In this document: in pieces, positions 44,626 through 54,098 of the stretch
Position numbering within the stretch: position 1 is the stretch's first letter
Layout: each line of letters starts with the position of its first letter
Assembly (NCBI GenBank): GCA_934661195.1
Contig: CAKUJD010000005.1
Span: 124,001-188,000, forward strand
DNA from: an uncultured Muribaculaceae bacterium
GTDB lineage: Bacteria; Bacteroidota; Bacteroidia; Bacteroidales; Muribaculaceae
DNA length: 64,000 bases
Direction of reading: 5' to 3'
Notes under the pieces: generated by a model
Seen by the model: only the letters and a program-made list of their open reading frames with translations
What the model was told of the DNA's origin: nothing
Database searches by the model: none
Position numbers and translations under genes: made by a program

Positions 44626-45952
44626 TTTCTTTGCTGTTGCGTGAGTCGAGGCCGTATTGCTTGATTTTGCGGTACAGCGTCCGCTCCGATATGTTTAGCT
44701 CGCTTGCCGTCTTCTTGCGTTTGCCGCCGTTGCGCTCAAGGGTGCTGATTATGGTGTCGCGCTCAATGTCGCTCAGCGACTTCGGCTCGCCGCTTGCTGC
44801 TGTGGCGGCTGGCTGCCTCGGTTCTTCGATGGGCTCGGCCTCTTCTGGCTCCACATCGGTGGCTTTCACATAGTGCACGCCGCCGGCGTCGGGGCGGCCG
44901 GGCTTGATGCCGTCAAACGGTGAGTCGGGCATGTGCAGGCCGCCGGCCTTCATCAGTGCGCTGGTGGGGCGCCGCAGCTCGGTCACGTCGCTGCCCAGGT
45001 GCACGTGCTGCGTTGCGGCGTTGGCCAGCAGCGACTTGAGGTTGTTGATTTCAAACTGCATCTTGGTGATGAGGCTGAATATCATGTCGCGGTCCATCGT
45101 GTAGTCGTATTTCGACTTGGCCGATGTGGCCGGCAGCAGCTCGGTGCTGGTGGGCAGGTAGCGCTCTATGGTGTCGCGGTCGATGGTGGTGCCGGCCTCA
45201 AACAGCGAAATCTGCTCCACCACGTTCTTCATTTGGCGCACGTTGCCAGGCCAGCGGTAGGCCAGAATGGCCTGCTTGGCGCTCTCGCTGAACTTCACGG
45301 GCGGCGTCTGGTGGCTGGCGGCAAAGTCGTGCGAGAATTTTCGCGTCAGCAGCAGCATGTCGTTGCCGCGCTCGCGCAGCGGCGGTATGGTGATGAGCAC
45401 TGTCGACAGGCGGTAGTAGAGGTCTTCGCGGAAGCGGCCCTCCTTCACCTCGTGCAGCAGGTCCTTGTTGGTGGCGGCCACCACGCGTATGTTGGTCTTG
45501 CGCACCTCCGACGAGCCAAGCCGCAGATACTGTCCGCTCTCGAGCACGCGCAGCAGCTTGGCCTGCGTGGTGAGCGGCATCTCGGCCACCTCGTCGAGAA
45601 ATATGGTGCCGCCGTCAGCCTCCTCAAAATATCCCTTGTGGTCCGATATGGCACCGGTGAACGATCCTTTCTCGTGGCCAAACAGCTCGCTGTCGATGGT
45701 GCCCTCGGGAATGGCGCCGCAGTTCACGGCGATGTATTTCTTGTGCTTGCGCGGGCCGTTGTCGTGTACTATCTTGGGGAAAAACTCTTTGCCCGTTCCG
45801 CTTTCGCCAATCACGAGCACCGACAGGTCGTAGGGGGCCACCTTCAGAGCGCGGTCGATGGCCTCGATAAGGGCCGGAGAGTTGCCGGCTATGGAATACC
45901 GCTGCTTGGCGTTGCTCACAGCGGCCGAGAGTTTCACTGTTCCTTCTTCCAT
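44609..45952 (-). CDS. Sigma-54-dependent transcriptional activator
   Basis: A 447-residue bacterial enhancer-binding protein. It has an AAA+ domain with Walker A GESGTGKE at 49-56, a sigma-54 contact loop GSFTGA at 96-101 (usual form GAFTGA) and Walker B GTIFLDE at 115-121. A linker (about 250-390) precedes a Fis-type helix-turn-helix (about 400-440, GGKRKKTASELNISERTLYRKI). There is no receiver or other N-terminal sensor domain, so it may be regulated by level, a partner or the AAA+ domain itself. It overlaps both neighbours (19 and 17 bases), tying it to an envelope operon. Confidence 0.92.
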   Translation of the reverse strand: MEEGTVKLSAAVSNAKQRYSIAGNSPALIEAIDRALKVAPYDLSVLVIGESGTGKEFFPKIVHDNGPRKHKKYIAVNCGAIPEGTIDSELFGHEKGSFTGAISDHKGYFEEADGGTIFLDEVAEMPLTTQAKLLRVLESGQYLRLGSSEVRKTNIRVVAATNKDLLHEVKEGRFREDLYYRLSTVLITIPPLRERGNDMLLLTRKFSHDFAASHQTPPVKFSESAKQAILAYRWPGNVRQMKNVVEQISLFEAGTTIDRDTIERYLPTSTELLPATSAKSKYDYTMDRDMIFSLITKMQFEINNLKSLLANAATQHVHLGSDVTELRRPTSALMKAGGLHMPDSPFDGIKPGRPDAGGVHYVKATDVEPEEAEPIEEPRQPAATAASGEPKSLSDIERDTIISTLERNGGKRKKTASELNISERTLYRKIKQYGLDSRNSKENDEQD

Positions 45953-46794
45953 TTTCTCATTGAATATGTGCGTTGTTTAAGAAATTCTCCCAAAGCCTCG
46001 GGGGTGGGGTAGGCGGCCATCTCCTCGGGGGTGATGGGGTCGCCAATGCTCACGCGTATGCTCTGGTCGTGGCGGCGGAACACCTCGGTGGGCAGGCGCA
46101 GTGTGCGCAGGCGCCAGTCAATAATGCCCAGCAGCGTGAATATGAAACTGTTGTGGCCGTGGAAGTAGATGGGCACCACGGGCACCTTCATCTTTGCTAT
46201 TATGCGCATAATCGACGGCTGCCACTGGCGGTCTTCAATGCGCAAGCCCCATGTGAGCTTCGACACGGCTCCGGCAGGGAAGAACCCCAGCGGGTGGCCC
46301 TGCTTCACATGGCGCATGGCGTCGGCAATGCCGCGCATCGACACGGCCCGCTTCTTGGGGTCGCTGCTGGCCAGGGCGTCCACGTCGATAAAGTTTGGGC
46401 GCATGGCTCCGATGTAGTTCAGCACCATGTTCACCATCACCTTGAAGTCGGGCCGGTGCTCGCCCACCATTTTTATGAGCGAGATGCCGTCGAGGGCGCC
46501 GAAGGGGTGGTTGCTCACCGTGATGAAAGCCCCTTCGGGCAAGTGCTCAAGCACCTGCTCGTTGTCGATGTCGAGCGTAAGGTTAAGGTCGCGCAGCAGA
46601 CCGGCGGTGAATGGCACTCCCGGCGTGTCGCAGTTGTGGTCGTGAATCCAGTTCACCTTGTCCACGTTGAGCCACTTCAGCAGCCGCTCCACGAGCTTCT
46701 GCTTGCCCTTGAAGTAGGGCACCATTTTGCTTATGTCGTCATAGTCAAGCACTGTGCGCTTGAACCCAAGCTCTTGTTCTGATTTTTTTGCCAT
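45934..46794 (-). CDS. Lysophospholipid acyltransferase family protein
   Basis: A 286-residue probable membrane-associated acyltransferase of the PlsC/hemolysin-like family. The catalytic motif is SNHPFGALDG (HxxxxD) and a second conserved block is GFFPAGAVSK. It may make ornithine or glycine lipids or phosphatidic acid; the exact acceptor is unknown. I start at ATG 46794 (MAKKSEQELG); 26 more open codons upstream look non-coding. First gene of the operon with the sigma-54 activator, LptE, TPR-like protein and SecG. Confidence 0.82.
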   Translation of the reverse strand: MAKKSEQELGFKRTVLDYDDISKMVPYFKGKQKLVERLLKWLNVDKVNWIHDHNCDTPGVPFTAGLLRDLNLTLDIDNEQVLEHLPEGAFITVSNHPFGALDGISLIKMVGEHRPDFKVMVNMVLNYIGAMRPNFIDVDALASSDPKKRAVSMRGIADAMRHVKQGHPLGFFPAGAVSKLTWGLRIEDRQWQPSIMRIIAKMKVPVVPIYFHGHNSFIFTLLGIIDWRLRTLRLPTEVFRRHDQSIRVSIGDPITPEEMAAYPTPEALGEFLKQRTYSMRKWKKEQ

Positions 46795-46880
46795 ATAGTA
46801 GTTTAAGCCAAAGTCGTTGTTCCGTTTTGCCTGTGCCGCCGTTGGCGCGCAAAAAAAAGCGCTTCGCGGCAATTAACTTA

Positions 46881-46888
46881 CAAAGTTA
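46881..46888 (-). promoter_or_regulatory. Putative -7 box of the envelope operon
   Basis: TAACTTTG on the minus strand, about 85 bases before the acyltransferase ATG; no well-placed -33 element. Confidence 0.4.
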
Positions 46889-46964
46889 CAAATAATTCCT
46901 CAAACCACGACCCTTGAGCGTGCGGCGGCTGGTCGCAATGTAAGCAAAACTCGTCTCGTCCGCC

Positions 46965-47007
46965 AAAAAGGCAAGCGGCTGGCCATGCAGTGTGGCCAGC
47001 CGCTTGC
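46965..47007 (-). terminator. Terminator of the yfhO operon
   Basis: A 15-bp perfect stem (46971-46985 with 46993-47007), seven-base loop, then five U on the minus strand (46965-46969). Confidence 0.75.
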
Positions 47008-47033
47008 TGTGTTGCGTTTGTCGCCGCAGAGGG

Positions 47034-47747
47034 CTACTTGTCGGGAAATTTGAGCATGGCCACCTGCATCATGCGCGACACGTCGAAGTAGAAACCCTTC
47101 ACATTCTCCTTGCCGTCTTTGGGCTTCACCGCTATGTAGTCCAGCTTGCCGTCGTCCAGCTCCTGGTGGTCGGTGGCCACATAGCCCAGGAAGTTCACGA
47201 TGTTGTATTCGTGCTCGGGGCAAATCACCACCCAGGGGTCGTCCTTTGTGCCCTTGCCGCTCGACATGATGGCGGCTATCAGGCGGTCGAGGCGGTATTG
47301 CCGCACTGCCGCGCGGGCATACTTCTTCTTCTCCTTGAGCACATAGATGTAGAACTTCATCTGGTCGAGGTCGAAGATGTTGTCGTCGAGCGACAGCTCG
47401 GCATACTTCTCAATGCTGTCGCACTCGGCGCGCGAGTGCGGCTGCTTGTAGTAGAGGCTTTCCACCACCTTGCCGTATTCCGACTCGCGGAACGGGTTGT
47501 AGTCTTCCTGAAATATGTAGCCGTAATACAGGTCGCGGTAGGCCTCGAAGTTCATCACGGTGTCGTTGCTCTTGAACGACTGTATGAGCTTGGGGTAGTA
47601 GAACCGCGCCTTGGGGTCTTGCGTGATGCTCTTGATTTTGTCGAAGTCCACCTTTCGCACCTCAAATTTGTTTTGGGCCGCGCTGTGGCTGCCCGCTGCC
47701 ATCAGGCACACGGCCACAGCCATTATTATGTGTCGTATAAGTTTCAT
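47034..47747 (-). CDS. Secreted DUF4919 protein
   Basis: A 237-residue exported protein with a signal peptide (about 1-24, ending in SHSAAQ). The body, with FYYPKLIQSFKSNDT, MNFEAYRDLYYGYIFQEDYNPFRESEY and the C-terminal GFYFDVSRMMQVAMLKFP, matches what I recall of DUF4919, a Bacteroidetes family without known function. Last gene of the unit yfhO, methyltransferase, membrane protein, DUF4919. Confidence 0.78.
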   Translation of the reverse strand: MKLIRHIIMAVAVCLMAAGSHSAAQNKFEVRKVDFDKIKSITQDPKARFYYPKLIQSFKSNDTVMNFEAYRDLYYGYIFQEDYNPFRESEYGKVVESLYYKQPHSRAECDSIEKYAELSLDDNIFDLDQMKFYIYVLKEKKKYARAAVRQYRLDRLIAAIMSSGKGTKDDPWVVICPEHEYNIVNFLGYVATDHQELDDGKLDYIAVKPKDGKENVKGFYFDVSRMMQVAMLKFPDK

Positions 47748-47769
47748 CGTTGTGTAGTGTTGTGCTTTG

Positions 47770-48258
47770 TTACAGTATGAATCCCTCCACGGCTATCCCC
47801 ACCATGGCGGTGGCCACTATGGCCGGCAGAGATTTTGCGCAAAAGTAGTGAATAAATGTCGAACTCGGAAATTTAAGCCATTTTCCGTGAGGCGTTTTGC
47901 TGAATGCCAGCTGCCCCATCAGGGCTCCAACCACCACTCCCAGCACCATTATGCGCGCGCTCACCAGTATGCCCAGCAGTCCGCCCGCCATGGCGCCCAG
48001 GCCCACATACACGTTGCCAGTGTTGCGCCCGTCGGGCTCGCCCTTGGGCGACATGTGCCGCAGACCCAGGCATATCACTGTGGCCGCGCCCCAAAACACA
48101 AACGTCTTCACGGGCAGATATATGCTCGTGCTCCAGTGCAGCAGGCATAGTGCGGCATAGGCCGGCAGCGCGGCCGAGCACCATGGCCGCAGCACGCACG
48201 CCAGCGCGCCCACGGCGCATATGGCGCCTGCAATCAGTAGTATGGTTGTGAGTATCAT
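47770..48258 (-). CDS. Small membrane protein, DUF456-like
   Basis: A 162-residue protein of mostly hydrophobic segments (about 3-23, 25-45, 52-66, 83-118, 140-160) with a glycine-rich stretch VGLGAMAGGLLGILVSARIMVLGVVVGALMG, which recalls DUF456 membrane proteins. I start at ATG 48258 because the hydrophobic segment begins directly after it; a frame nine codons longer exists. It lies 22 bases before the DUF4919 gene. Function unknown. Confidence 0.65.
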   Translation of the reverse strand: MILTTILLIAGAICAVGALACVLRPWCSAALPAYAALCLLHWSTSIYLPVKTFVFWGAATVICLGLRHMSPKGEPDGRNTGNVYVGLGAMAGGLLGILVSARIMVLGVVVGALMGQLAFSKTPHGKWLKFPSSTFIHYFCAKSLPAIVATAMVGIAVEGFIL

Positions 48259-48305
48259 TGCTGTCTCTCTTTTTTTCAGTTTCAATTATCTTGCACTTGT
48301 GCGGA

Positions 48306-49007
48306 TTAAAACCGCAGTTCAAAGTGCTGAAGCGGCAGTTTGGGCGTGGCCACAATCACGGCCATCTTGCCGTTGGTGTAGGTGTGGCCGCTGGCCAGCG
48401 CACTGCGGCATTGCTCCCACAGGCTGCTCATGCCGCTGTCGCGCTGCAAGTTGCGCAGCATCACCACTCCGCTTCCTTCAAACACCGTCTTCAGGTAGGC
48501 CATCAGCCTGGTCGAGTCTTCGCCGCCTACTGAGTTCACAAGCACGTAGGGGGCGTTGCCGCTGCTGCGTGTGGCGGCGGCATAGTCGTTCAGCGCAGCT
48601 GCCAGCTCGTTGTAGCAGTCGATGTAGTCGAGAAACGGCTCGAGCACCTGCGCCACTTCGGGGCACTTCTCAAGGTGCGGCTCGTAGAGCCACATTCTGC
48701 TTTGCGCCGACACGCTCATCATGCTTGCCGCCGACATGCCATAGTTGGTGCCCACCTGCAGCAGCTGCCGTGGCGCAAACCGGTTGGTGATGCGAAACAG
48801 CAGCTTGGCGCTCTTCAGCGAAATCACGCGGTGGCTGCCACGCGGTGCCGATTCTGTCACGGCTTGGCGCACATCGCGCAGATAGTCGTAGGCATAGTAG
48901 GGCAGACGCTCGCACAGCACGTTGCACACAAAGCTGTATGCAAAGGGCGAGTGAATGCCAAAGCCGCGGCTGTGGCGGTATAGCTTGAAGTCGTGCAGCA
49001 GTCCCAT
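48306..49007 (-). CDS. SAM-dependent methyltransferase-like protein
   Basis: A 233-residue protein with the HSRGFGIHSPFAYSFV start typical of a Bacteroidetes group of class I methyltransferase-like proteins, and a Rossmann-type segment LLQVGTNYGMSAASMMSV near 85-102 where motif I would lie. The glycine pattern (QVGTNYG) is degenerate compared with the usual GxGxG, so SAM binding is uncertain. I start at ATG 49007, seven bases after the yfhO stop. Substrate unknown. Confidence 0.72.
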   Translation of the reverse strand: MGLLHDFKLYRHSRGFGIHSPFAYSFVCNVLCERLPYYAYDYLRDVRQAVTESAPRGSHRVISLKSAKLLFRITNRFAPRQLLQVGTNYGMSAASMMSVSAQSRMWLYEPHLEKCPEVAQVLEPFLDYIDCYNELAAALNDYAAATRSSGNAPYVLVNSVGGEDSTRLMAYLKTVFEGSGVVMLRNLQRDSGMSSLWEQCRSALASGHTYTNGKMAVIVATPKLPLQHFELRF

Positions 49008-49014
49008 CGTTGTT

Positions 49015-51552
49015 TTATTTTTCTGCTTTGGCGGCCGCCTTCTTGCGCCGTGTGGCTGCCACCGCAACGGCGGCAATCAGACACACGAATATGCCGGCTA
49101 TCGAGGCCTTGGCCACGGTGTCGGTGGTGTGCACCTCCTGCGGGTCGAATGTGAACACCACAGTGTGGTCGCCGGCCGGAATGCGCAGGGCGCGCAGCAC
49201 ATAGTTGGCGCGGCCTATCTGAGCCTCCTTGCCGTCGATGGTGGCTTTCCAGCCCCATGGGAAGTATATTTCGCTGAACACTGCCACGCCTCCCTTGGCA
49301 CTGTGGGTGCGGTAGGTGAGGCTGTTGGGCGCATAGGTGGTCTCGCGGATGGTGTCGCCAGGCTGCTTGGCTGAGGCATCGCCCAGAGTGGCATTGAACT
49401 TGGCGTCGGCCACGGCGTGGGTGGCGGCGTTAAACGTGTTGAGGAACTTCATCTCGGCGTCGGGAGTGGCCACATAGGTGAGCGTGTCCACAAACCAGGC
49501 GTTGCCCAGCGCGCCTGGGTTTTGCTGTGCCACTGTGTCGTTGAGAATGAACCAGCGGGTGTTGAGCATGTTGAACACTTGCATGTTGCCGCGTGACAGC
49601 TGGCGGTCGATCAGGTCGTTGTAGCGCGTGAGCTTGGCCGCGTGGTAGCCGCCCACCATCTTGTGGAAATACGACGGCATGGCCTCGCCAAAGTGCTGCT
49701 GGTCGCACACGCGGTAGTTGAGCGTGGTGTCGGCCAAAATGGTGGCGTCGGCCGGACGCTTGGTGAATGTGGCCTCGGGCTGCACGTCGAGGTGTGATAT
49801 GAATGTGTCCTTATTTAAGTAGCGCTTGTTCACGGCAAACATGTCGGCCAGCACCAGCAGGGCCACAACTGTGCCTGCCACAGCGGGCTTGACCTTCACC
49901 TTGCCTGCCAGGTAGCCGTAGAGCAGTGCAAAGGCCACCACTATGAATGCCAGGCTGCGCCATGCGTCGGCGCTCACCAGTGAGTGGCGTATGGTGGCTA
50001 TGGCCTCGCTCAGGCTGGGCACTTGCTGCAGCTGGCCGCTGTTGATGTAGGCCTCGGTCTCTTGTTGCGAGAATGTGCCGAACATGCCCGGGAACAGGGC
50101 AAACACAAGGCACAGCGCCGCACTCACGCCAAATGCCGCCAGTGTGGCGCGCTTGTGCTTGGCCAGGAAATCGGGCTCGCTAAGCGCCTTTTGCAGCGCC
50201 AGCGCGGCCAGCAGCGGCATGGTGAGTTCGGCTATGACGAGTATGCTCGACACTGTGCGGAATTTGTTATACATCGGGAAGTGGTCGATAAACAGGTCGG
50301 TGAGCCACATCATGTTGTGCCCCCACGAGAGGAACACCGACAGCAGCGTGACCGCAAGCAGCGCCCACTTCACCGGGCCCTTCACCACAAAGCAGCCCAG
50401 CAGGAACAGGGCGAATATTATGGCACCTACATACACGGGGCCGTTGGTCATCGGCTGGTCGCCGAAGTATTGCAAGAAGTATTGCAGGTTTTGCTGGTCT
50501 TGGTAGTCGAGGCTGCCGTCGCGTTCCATCTTCTTGGCCTTGGGTGTGTCGGCCAGTGTCATGGGCACGTTGTTGCCCTCCTCGGGTCGCAGGCTAGCGC
50601 CGCCCTTCACGTTGGGGGCCAACAGGGTAAATGTCTCGTCGATGCCATAGCTCCACTGGGTGATGTATTCCTTGTCGAGGCCGCCGCTTTGCTGCACTTG
50701 CTGCTTGTCGGCCTGTGCGCCCTTTTGCGGTGTCAGTTCGCTGTGGCCGCCGCGTATGGTCTCTTTGGAGTATTTGTAGGTGAGATACAGGTTGGGGGCG
50801 TTGGCTCCCACTGCCAGCGCGGCCGCCACTGCCAGCGCGCCGGTGGCAATGCCCCACTGCGCCATCTTCTTGTCGCGTATGGCCTTCACCAGGAAGGCTA
50901 TGGCCAGCGCCAGCACTATGAACAGCGAGTAGTAGGTCATTTGCACGTGGTTAGACATCAGCTGCAGCGCCGCAAACAGCGCCGCCAGCGCCGCGCCGCC
51001 CAGATAGTGGCCGCGGTAAGCCCACACGATGCCCGCCAGCGTGGGCGGTATGTAGGCCAGCGTCAGCAGCTTCCAAATGTGGCCGGCGCCTATAAGGATG
51101 AAGAAGTAGGACGAGAATCCGTAGGCCACGGCCCCCATGATGCCCACATACCACTTGAGGTTGAATGAGAGCATCAGCAGGTAGAAGCCCAGCATCATTA
51201 TGAAAACCCAGCCCACGGGCTGCGGAAAGCCTAAGTTCCACACGTCGCCCACCCACGATAGCATCGAGGTGCTGTCGTAGCTAGGGCTTATCTGGAATGT
51301 GGGCATGCCGCCAAACAGAGCGTCGGTCCAGCGTGTCACCTCGCCGGTGGCCGCAGTGAAGGCCTTGGCCTCCTGGCCATTGGCCGCGCCCTGCATCATG
51401 TCGCTTTGCTGCAGCACGTCGCCGCGCACGTCGTTAGGGTAAAAGTAAATCCACGAGATTGCGGCAAATGTGATCACTGCAATCGCAAAGTTGACCACCG
51501 AGCGCAGTGTGACGCGCCCAAATAAGGTCTTGTCCAACTTGTTGTTATCCAT
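49015..51552 (-). CDS. YfhO family membrane protein
   Basis: An 845-residue inner-membrane protein of the YfhO family, with about a dozen hydrophobic segments and a large extracytoplasmic C-terminal domain (about 540-800), ending in one more helix (816-836) and a basic tail. Family members resemble GT-C glycosyltransferases and are linked to glycosylation of lipoteichoic acid in Firmicutes; here the substrate is unknown. I start at ATG 51552 (MDNNKLDKTLFG). First gene of a four-gene unit. Confidence 0.85.
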   Translation of the reverse strand: MDNNKLDKTLFGRVTLRSVVNFAIAVITFAAISWIYFYPNDVRGDVLQQSDMMQGAANGQEAKAFTAATGEVTRWTDALFGGMPTFQISPSYDSTSMLSWVGDVWNLGFPQPVGWVFIMMLGFYLLMLSFNLKWYVGIMGAVAYGFSSYFFILIGAGHIWKLLTLAYIPPTLAGIVWAYRGHYLGGAALAALFAALQLMSNHVQMTYYSLFIVLALAIAFLVKAIRDKKMAQWGIATGALAVAAALAVGANAPNLYLTYKYSKETIRGGHSELTPQKGAQADKQQVQQSGGLDKEYITQWSYGIDETFTLLAPNVKGGASLRPEEGNNVPMTLADTPKAKKMERDGSLDYQDQQNLQYFLQYFGDQPMTNGPVYVGAIIFALFLLGCFVVKGPVKWALLAVTLLSVFLSWGHNMMWLTDLFIDHFPMYNKFRTVSSILVIAELTMPLLAALALQKALSEPDFLAKHKRATLAAFGVSAALCLVFALFPGMFGTFSQQETEAYINSGQLQQVPSLSEAIATIRHSLVSADAWRSLAFIVVAFALLYGYLAGKVKVKPAVAGTVVALLVLADMFAVNKRYLNKDTFISHLDVQPEATFTKRPADATILADTTLNYRVCDQQHFGEAMPSYFHKMVGGYHAAKLTRYNDLIDRQLSRGNMQVFNMLNTRWFILNDTVAQQNPGALGNAWFVDTLTYVATPDAEMKFLNTFNAATHAVADAKFNATLGDASAKQPGDTIRETTYAPNSLTYRTHSAKGGVAVFSEIYFPWGWKATIDGKEAQIGRANYVLRALRIPAGDHTVVFTFDPQEVHTTDTVAKASIAGIFVCLIAAVAVAATRRKKAAAKAEK

Positions 51553-51600
51553 AAAGAAAGAAAATGTATATGTTCTGCGTTTTTGGGGTGTAAAAATACT

Positions 51601-51608
51601 CAAAATTA
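51601..51608 (-). promoter_or_regulatory. Putative -7 box of the yfhO operon
   Basis: TAATTTTG on the minus strand, about 50 bases before the ATG; no clear -33 element at the expected spacing. Confidence 0.35.
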
Positions 51609-51714
51609 CACAAACACTAAAATTAACCATGCGTGGCAATGGCCGATTTATGCGCGTAAATCAGTTGTATCCAGCGGAATAACCACTGTAAGATAAAAAA
51701 TGTGAATAGCCGCG

Positions 51715-52596
51715 CTACTCGTGCTCGTCGAGCCATTGGCGCATCAGCCGGCAGTATTTTTCGGTTTGCTCGGCAAACGGCATGTGGCGCGCGCCGTCAA
51801 ACAGCTCCCACCTGCTGCCGGCTATGCGGTCGTGCATCGTTTTGGCTATCAGCGGCGTGCACAGGTCGTTGGTGCCGCTGGTAATCAGGCACGGCACCTT
51901 TATCTCGCAAAGGCGGTCGGTGTAGTCATAGTCCTTTAGCGTGCCGGTGGGGGTGTATTCGTTTGGCCCCCAGCCATAGAGGTAGGCCTCCGTGCCGCTA
52001 CGCTTGGGCCGGCGCAGGCACTCGGGGCTGTCGGCGGTCACCGCTCCGGCGCAGTGCAGCAGCATAAAGTGCTCGTTGGCGCGGGCGTAGGCCTCGCTGG
52101 TGTAGTCGTCGCTGGCTTCAGCCTCGGCTATGGCGCGCTGGTCGTCGGCGCTCATAAACTTAATCAGCCTGTGCTGCTCGCGCGCCCACAGCTCGCTGCT
52201 GGGCAGCGTGCTCGACAGTATGGCCGACTTCACGCCCTTTGCCTCCTTCTCAATCAGGTAGATGATTTCGAGCATCCCGCCCCACGACTGGCCCATGAGG
52301 TGGAAGTGTGTGAGGTGCAGGTGGTCGATGAGAGCGCACAGCTCGTTGAGCCAAGTTTGCGGAGTCCACAGCTCGGGGTGCCCGTCAACATACGACTTGC
52401 CGCAACCTATCTGGTCGTAGCTTATCATGGCGTGCCCCGAGTCGGCCACTCCGTCGAGCAGCTCAAAGTAGTTGTGTGTGCTGCCCGGCCCGCCGTGCAG
52501 CAATATCACCGGGCTCTTGCCATCGGCCGTTTCGCCCGCAATGCGGTAGTAAGTGCTGTGCCCCATAAAGGGCATATATCCCTCTTCAATCTTCAT
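51715..52596 (-). CDS. Proline iminopeptidase-type alpha/beta hydrolase (S33)
   Basis: A 293-residue cytoplasmic serine peptidase. HGGPG at 34-38 forms the oxyanion region; the nucleophile is Ser104 in GQSWGG; the acid is probably Asp in GTNDLCTP; the base is His in GARHMPF. This is the proline iminopeptidase set, which removes N-terminal proline from peptides. It begins 20 bases after the DUF4143 ATPase stop, so could be read from the same message, though the base composition of the two differs. Confidence 0.87.
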   Translation of the reverse strand: MKIEEGYMPFMGHSTYYRIAGETADGKSPVILLHGGPGSTHNYFELLDGVADSGHAMISYDQIGCGKSYVDGHPELWTPQTWLNELCALIDHLHLTHFHLMGQSWGGMLEIIYLIEKEAKGVKSAILSSTLPSSELWAREQHRLIKFMSADDQRAIAEAEASDDYTSEAYARANEHFMLLHCAGAVTADSPECLRRPKRSGTEAYLYGWGPNEYTPTGTLKDYDYTDRLCEIKVPCLITSGTNDLCTPLIAKTMHDRIAGSRWELFDGARHMPFAEQTEKYCRLMRQWLDEHE

Positions 52597-52616
52597 ATCT
52601 TTTTCGTTTTAGTTTG

Positions 52617-53966
52617 TTACAATAATGGTGTCATGTAAATAGGCAAGTATGTTATCCCGTTTTCCTCTCGCAAGTCAGAAGTGTGTATGACGTATGGGGT
52701 GGATAGATAGTCAGAAAATTTTTTAATACACTTGTTGAGCGATGTGGTGGTGTAGCGGTTTGTCGACTTAACTTCAATTGGAGATATGTTGTGCCGGCTT
52801 GTGATTGTAGGCTTGGCTATGAGAAAATCAATCTCCATCCTGTCATCGGCTTCACGCGAATAATTGGAATAGAAAAAAAGTTTATGACCATTAGCTCTAA
52901 GCATCTGTGCCACAATATTTTCTATGAGCATTCCTTCGTTGGTCTCCAATTTGTCGAGCATGAGTTTGCGGTAAAGTGATTCATGTATCACAAAGTTTTC
53001 GTCAAAGGCCATACTTATAAGCAACCCTGTGTCGGCCATGTAGCATTTCAGCGACGTGCTATCGGTCTTCATGCTTAGTCCTATGCTTGGCTCGGTTGCC
53101 CCATAGCATATGTTGGCAACCATGGCTTCACTCAGCCAGAAAAATGCCTCTTCATATTCCCTCATTCGTGCCCCAGCCTTTAATTCTGCCAACTTAAATT
53201 TTTTCTCGTGCTTTTGAAGCTGACTGGGAATGTTGTCGAAGATGTTCGTCACCCTTGTTTCTTCTCCGCCAGCATATTTTTGGATGTCGTTGCGGTACAA
53301 GTTGATGATGGCGCGTTTTACGGCGTCAACTAATTTGAAATCATGGGTCTCCATATACGTTGACACGGCTTGTGGCATTCCGCCTACAATTAGGTATTGT
53401 CTGAACAGAGTCATGGCCTTGCGGTGCATGTCGTTGCCCATGGGGCGGTGCTTTGCATACTGCATCTTTATGTATTCCATAACGTTGCCAGCACCCATGG
53501 CCCAAAGGAATTCTTCGAAATCCATTGGATACATTTTTATGCGAATTTCCTCCGAAGGAATCATTATGCCTTTTACGTTTTTGTTAATCGGCACCAATGA
53601 TCCCGTTTCAATATAGTCATACCTGCCATCCTTTACAAGATATTTTATGGCAGCGCGTGCCTGTGGAAACACTTGCACCTCATCGAATATTATTAGGGTG
53701 TTGCGTTCTTCAAGCTTTACATTGAAAATTAGCCCCAGATACATGAAAAAAGTGTCAAGGTCGTGTATGTAGTCTATGAAAAGGTCTCGCACTTGTTGGG
53801 TGGTGTTGTTGAAGTCTATCAGTATATAGGACTTGTATTCTGCTTTTGCAAATGCTTCAACTGTATAGCTCTTTCCAACGCGGCGAGCGCCATCGATAAG
53901 TAGGGCGTTTTGTCCTTTGTGCAAGTTTTTCCAGTCCAGCAGCTTTTGATATATTTTTCGCTTCAT
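52617..53966 (-). CDS. AAA ATPase with DUF4143 (ATP-binding protein)
   Basis: A 449-residue ATPase with Walker A GARRVGKSYT (26-35) and Walker B TLIIFDEVQ (Asp95, Glu96), and a C-terminal DUF4143 nuclease-like part (about 230-420) ending in EIDFLIAKP and PIEVKST, which resemble a PD-(D/E)xK core. Such genes occur in several copies in Bacteroidetes genomes and are poorly understood. It is visibly richer in A and T than its neighbours, suggesting transfer, and stands next to a 33-bp repeat array. Confidence 0.88.
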   Translation of the reverse strand: MKRKIYQKLLDWKNLHKGQNALLIDGARRVGKSYTVEAFAKAEYKSYILIDFNNTTQQVRDLFIDYIHDLDTFFMYLGLIFNVKLEERNTLIIFDEVQVFPQARAAIKYLVKDGRYDYIETGSLVPINKNVKGIMIPSEEIRIKMYPMDFEEFLWAMGAGNVMEYIKMQYAKHRPMGNDMHRKAMTLFRQYLIVGGMPQAVSTYMETHDFKLVDAVKRAIINLYRNDIQKYAGGEETRVTNIFDNIPSQLQKHEKKFKLAELKAGARMREYEEAFFWLSEAMVANICYGATEPSIGLSMKTDSTSLKCYMADTGLLISMAFDENFVIHESLYRKLMLDKLETNEGMLIENIVAQMLRANGHKLFFYSNYSREADDRMEIDFLIAKPTITSRHNISPIEVKSTNRYTTTSLNKCIKKFSDYLSTPYVIHTSDLREENGITYLPIYMTPLL

Positions 53967-54019
53967 GCTTGTCTTTTCTTTTTGTGTATTGTCGGTGCCT
54001 TTTGCTTTTTCTATGTAGC

Positions 54020-54027
54020 AAAATTAC
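54020..54027 (-). promoter_or_regulatory. Putative -7 box for the DUF4143 ATPase
   Basis: TAATTTTG on the minus strand, 54 bases before the ATG, without a clear -33 element. Confidence 0.35.
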
Positions 54028-54098
54028 CATTTTATTCTTATATGTAAGACTAAATAACATGTAAATCAGTTTGTTGTCATGAAAGATTAACACGAATC

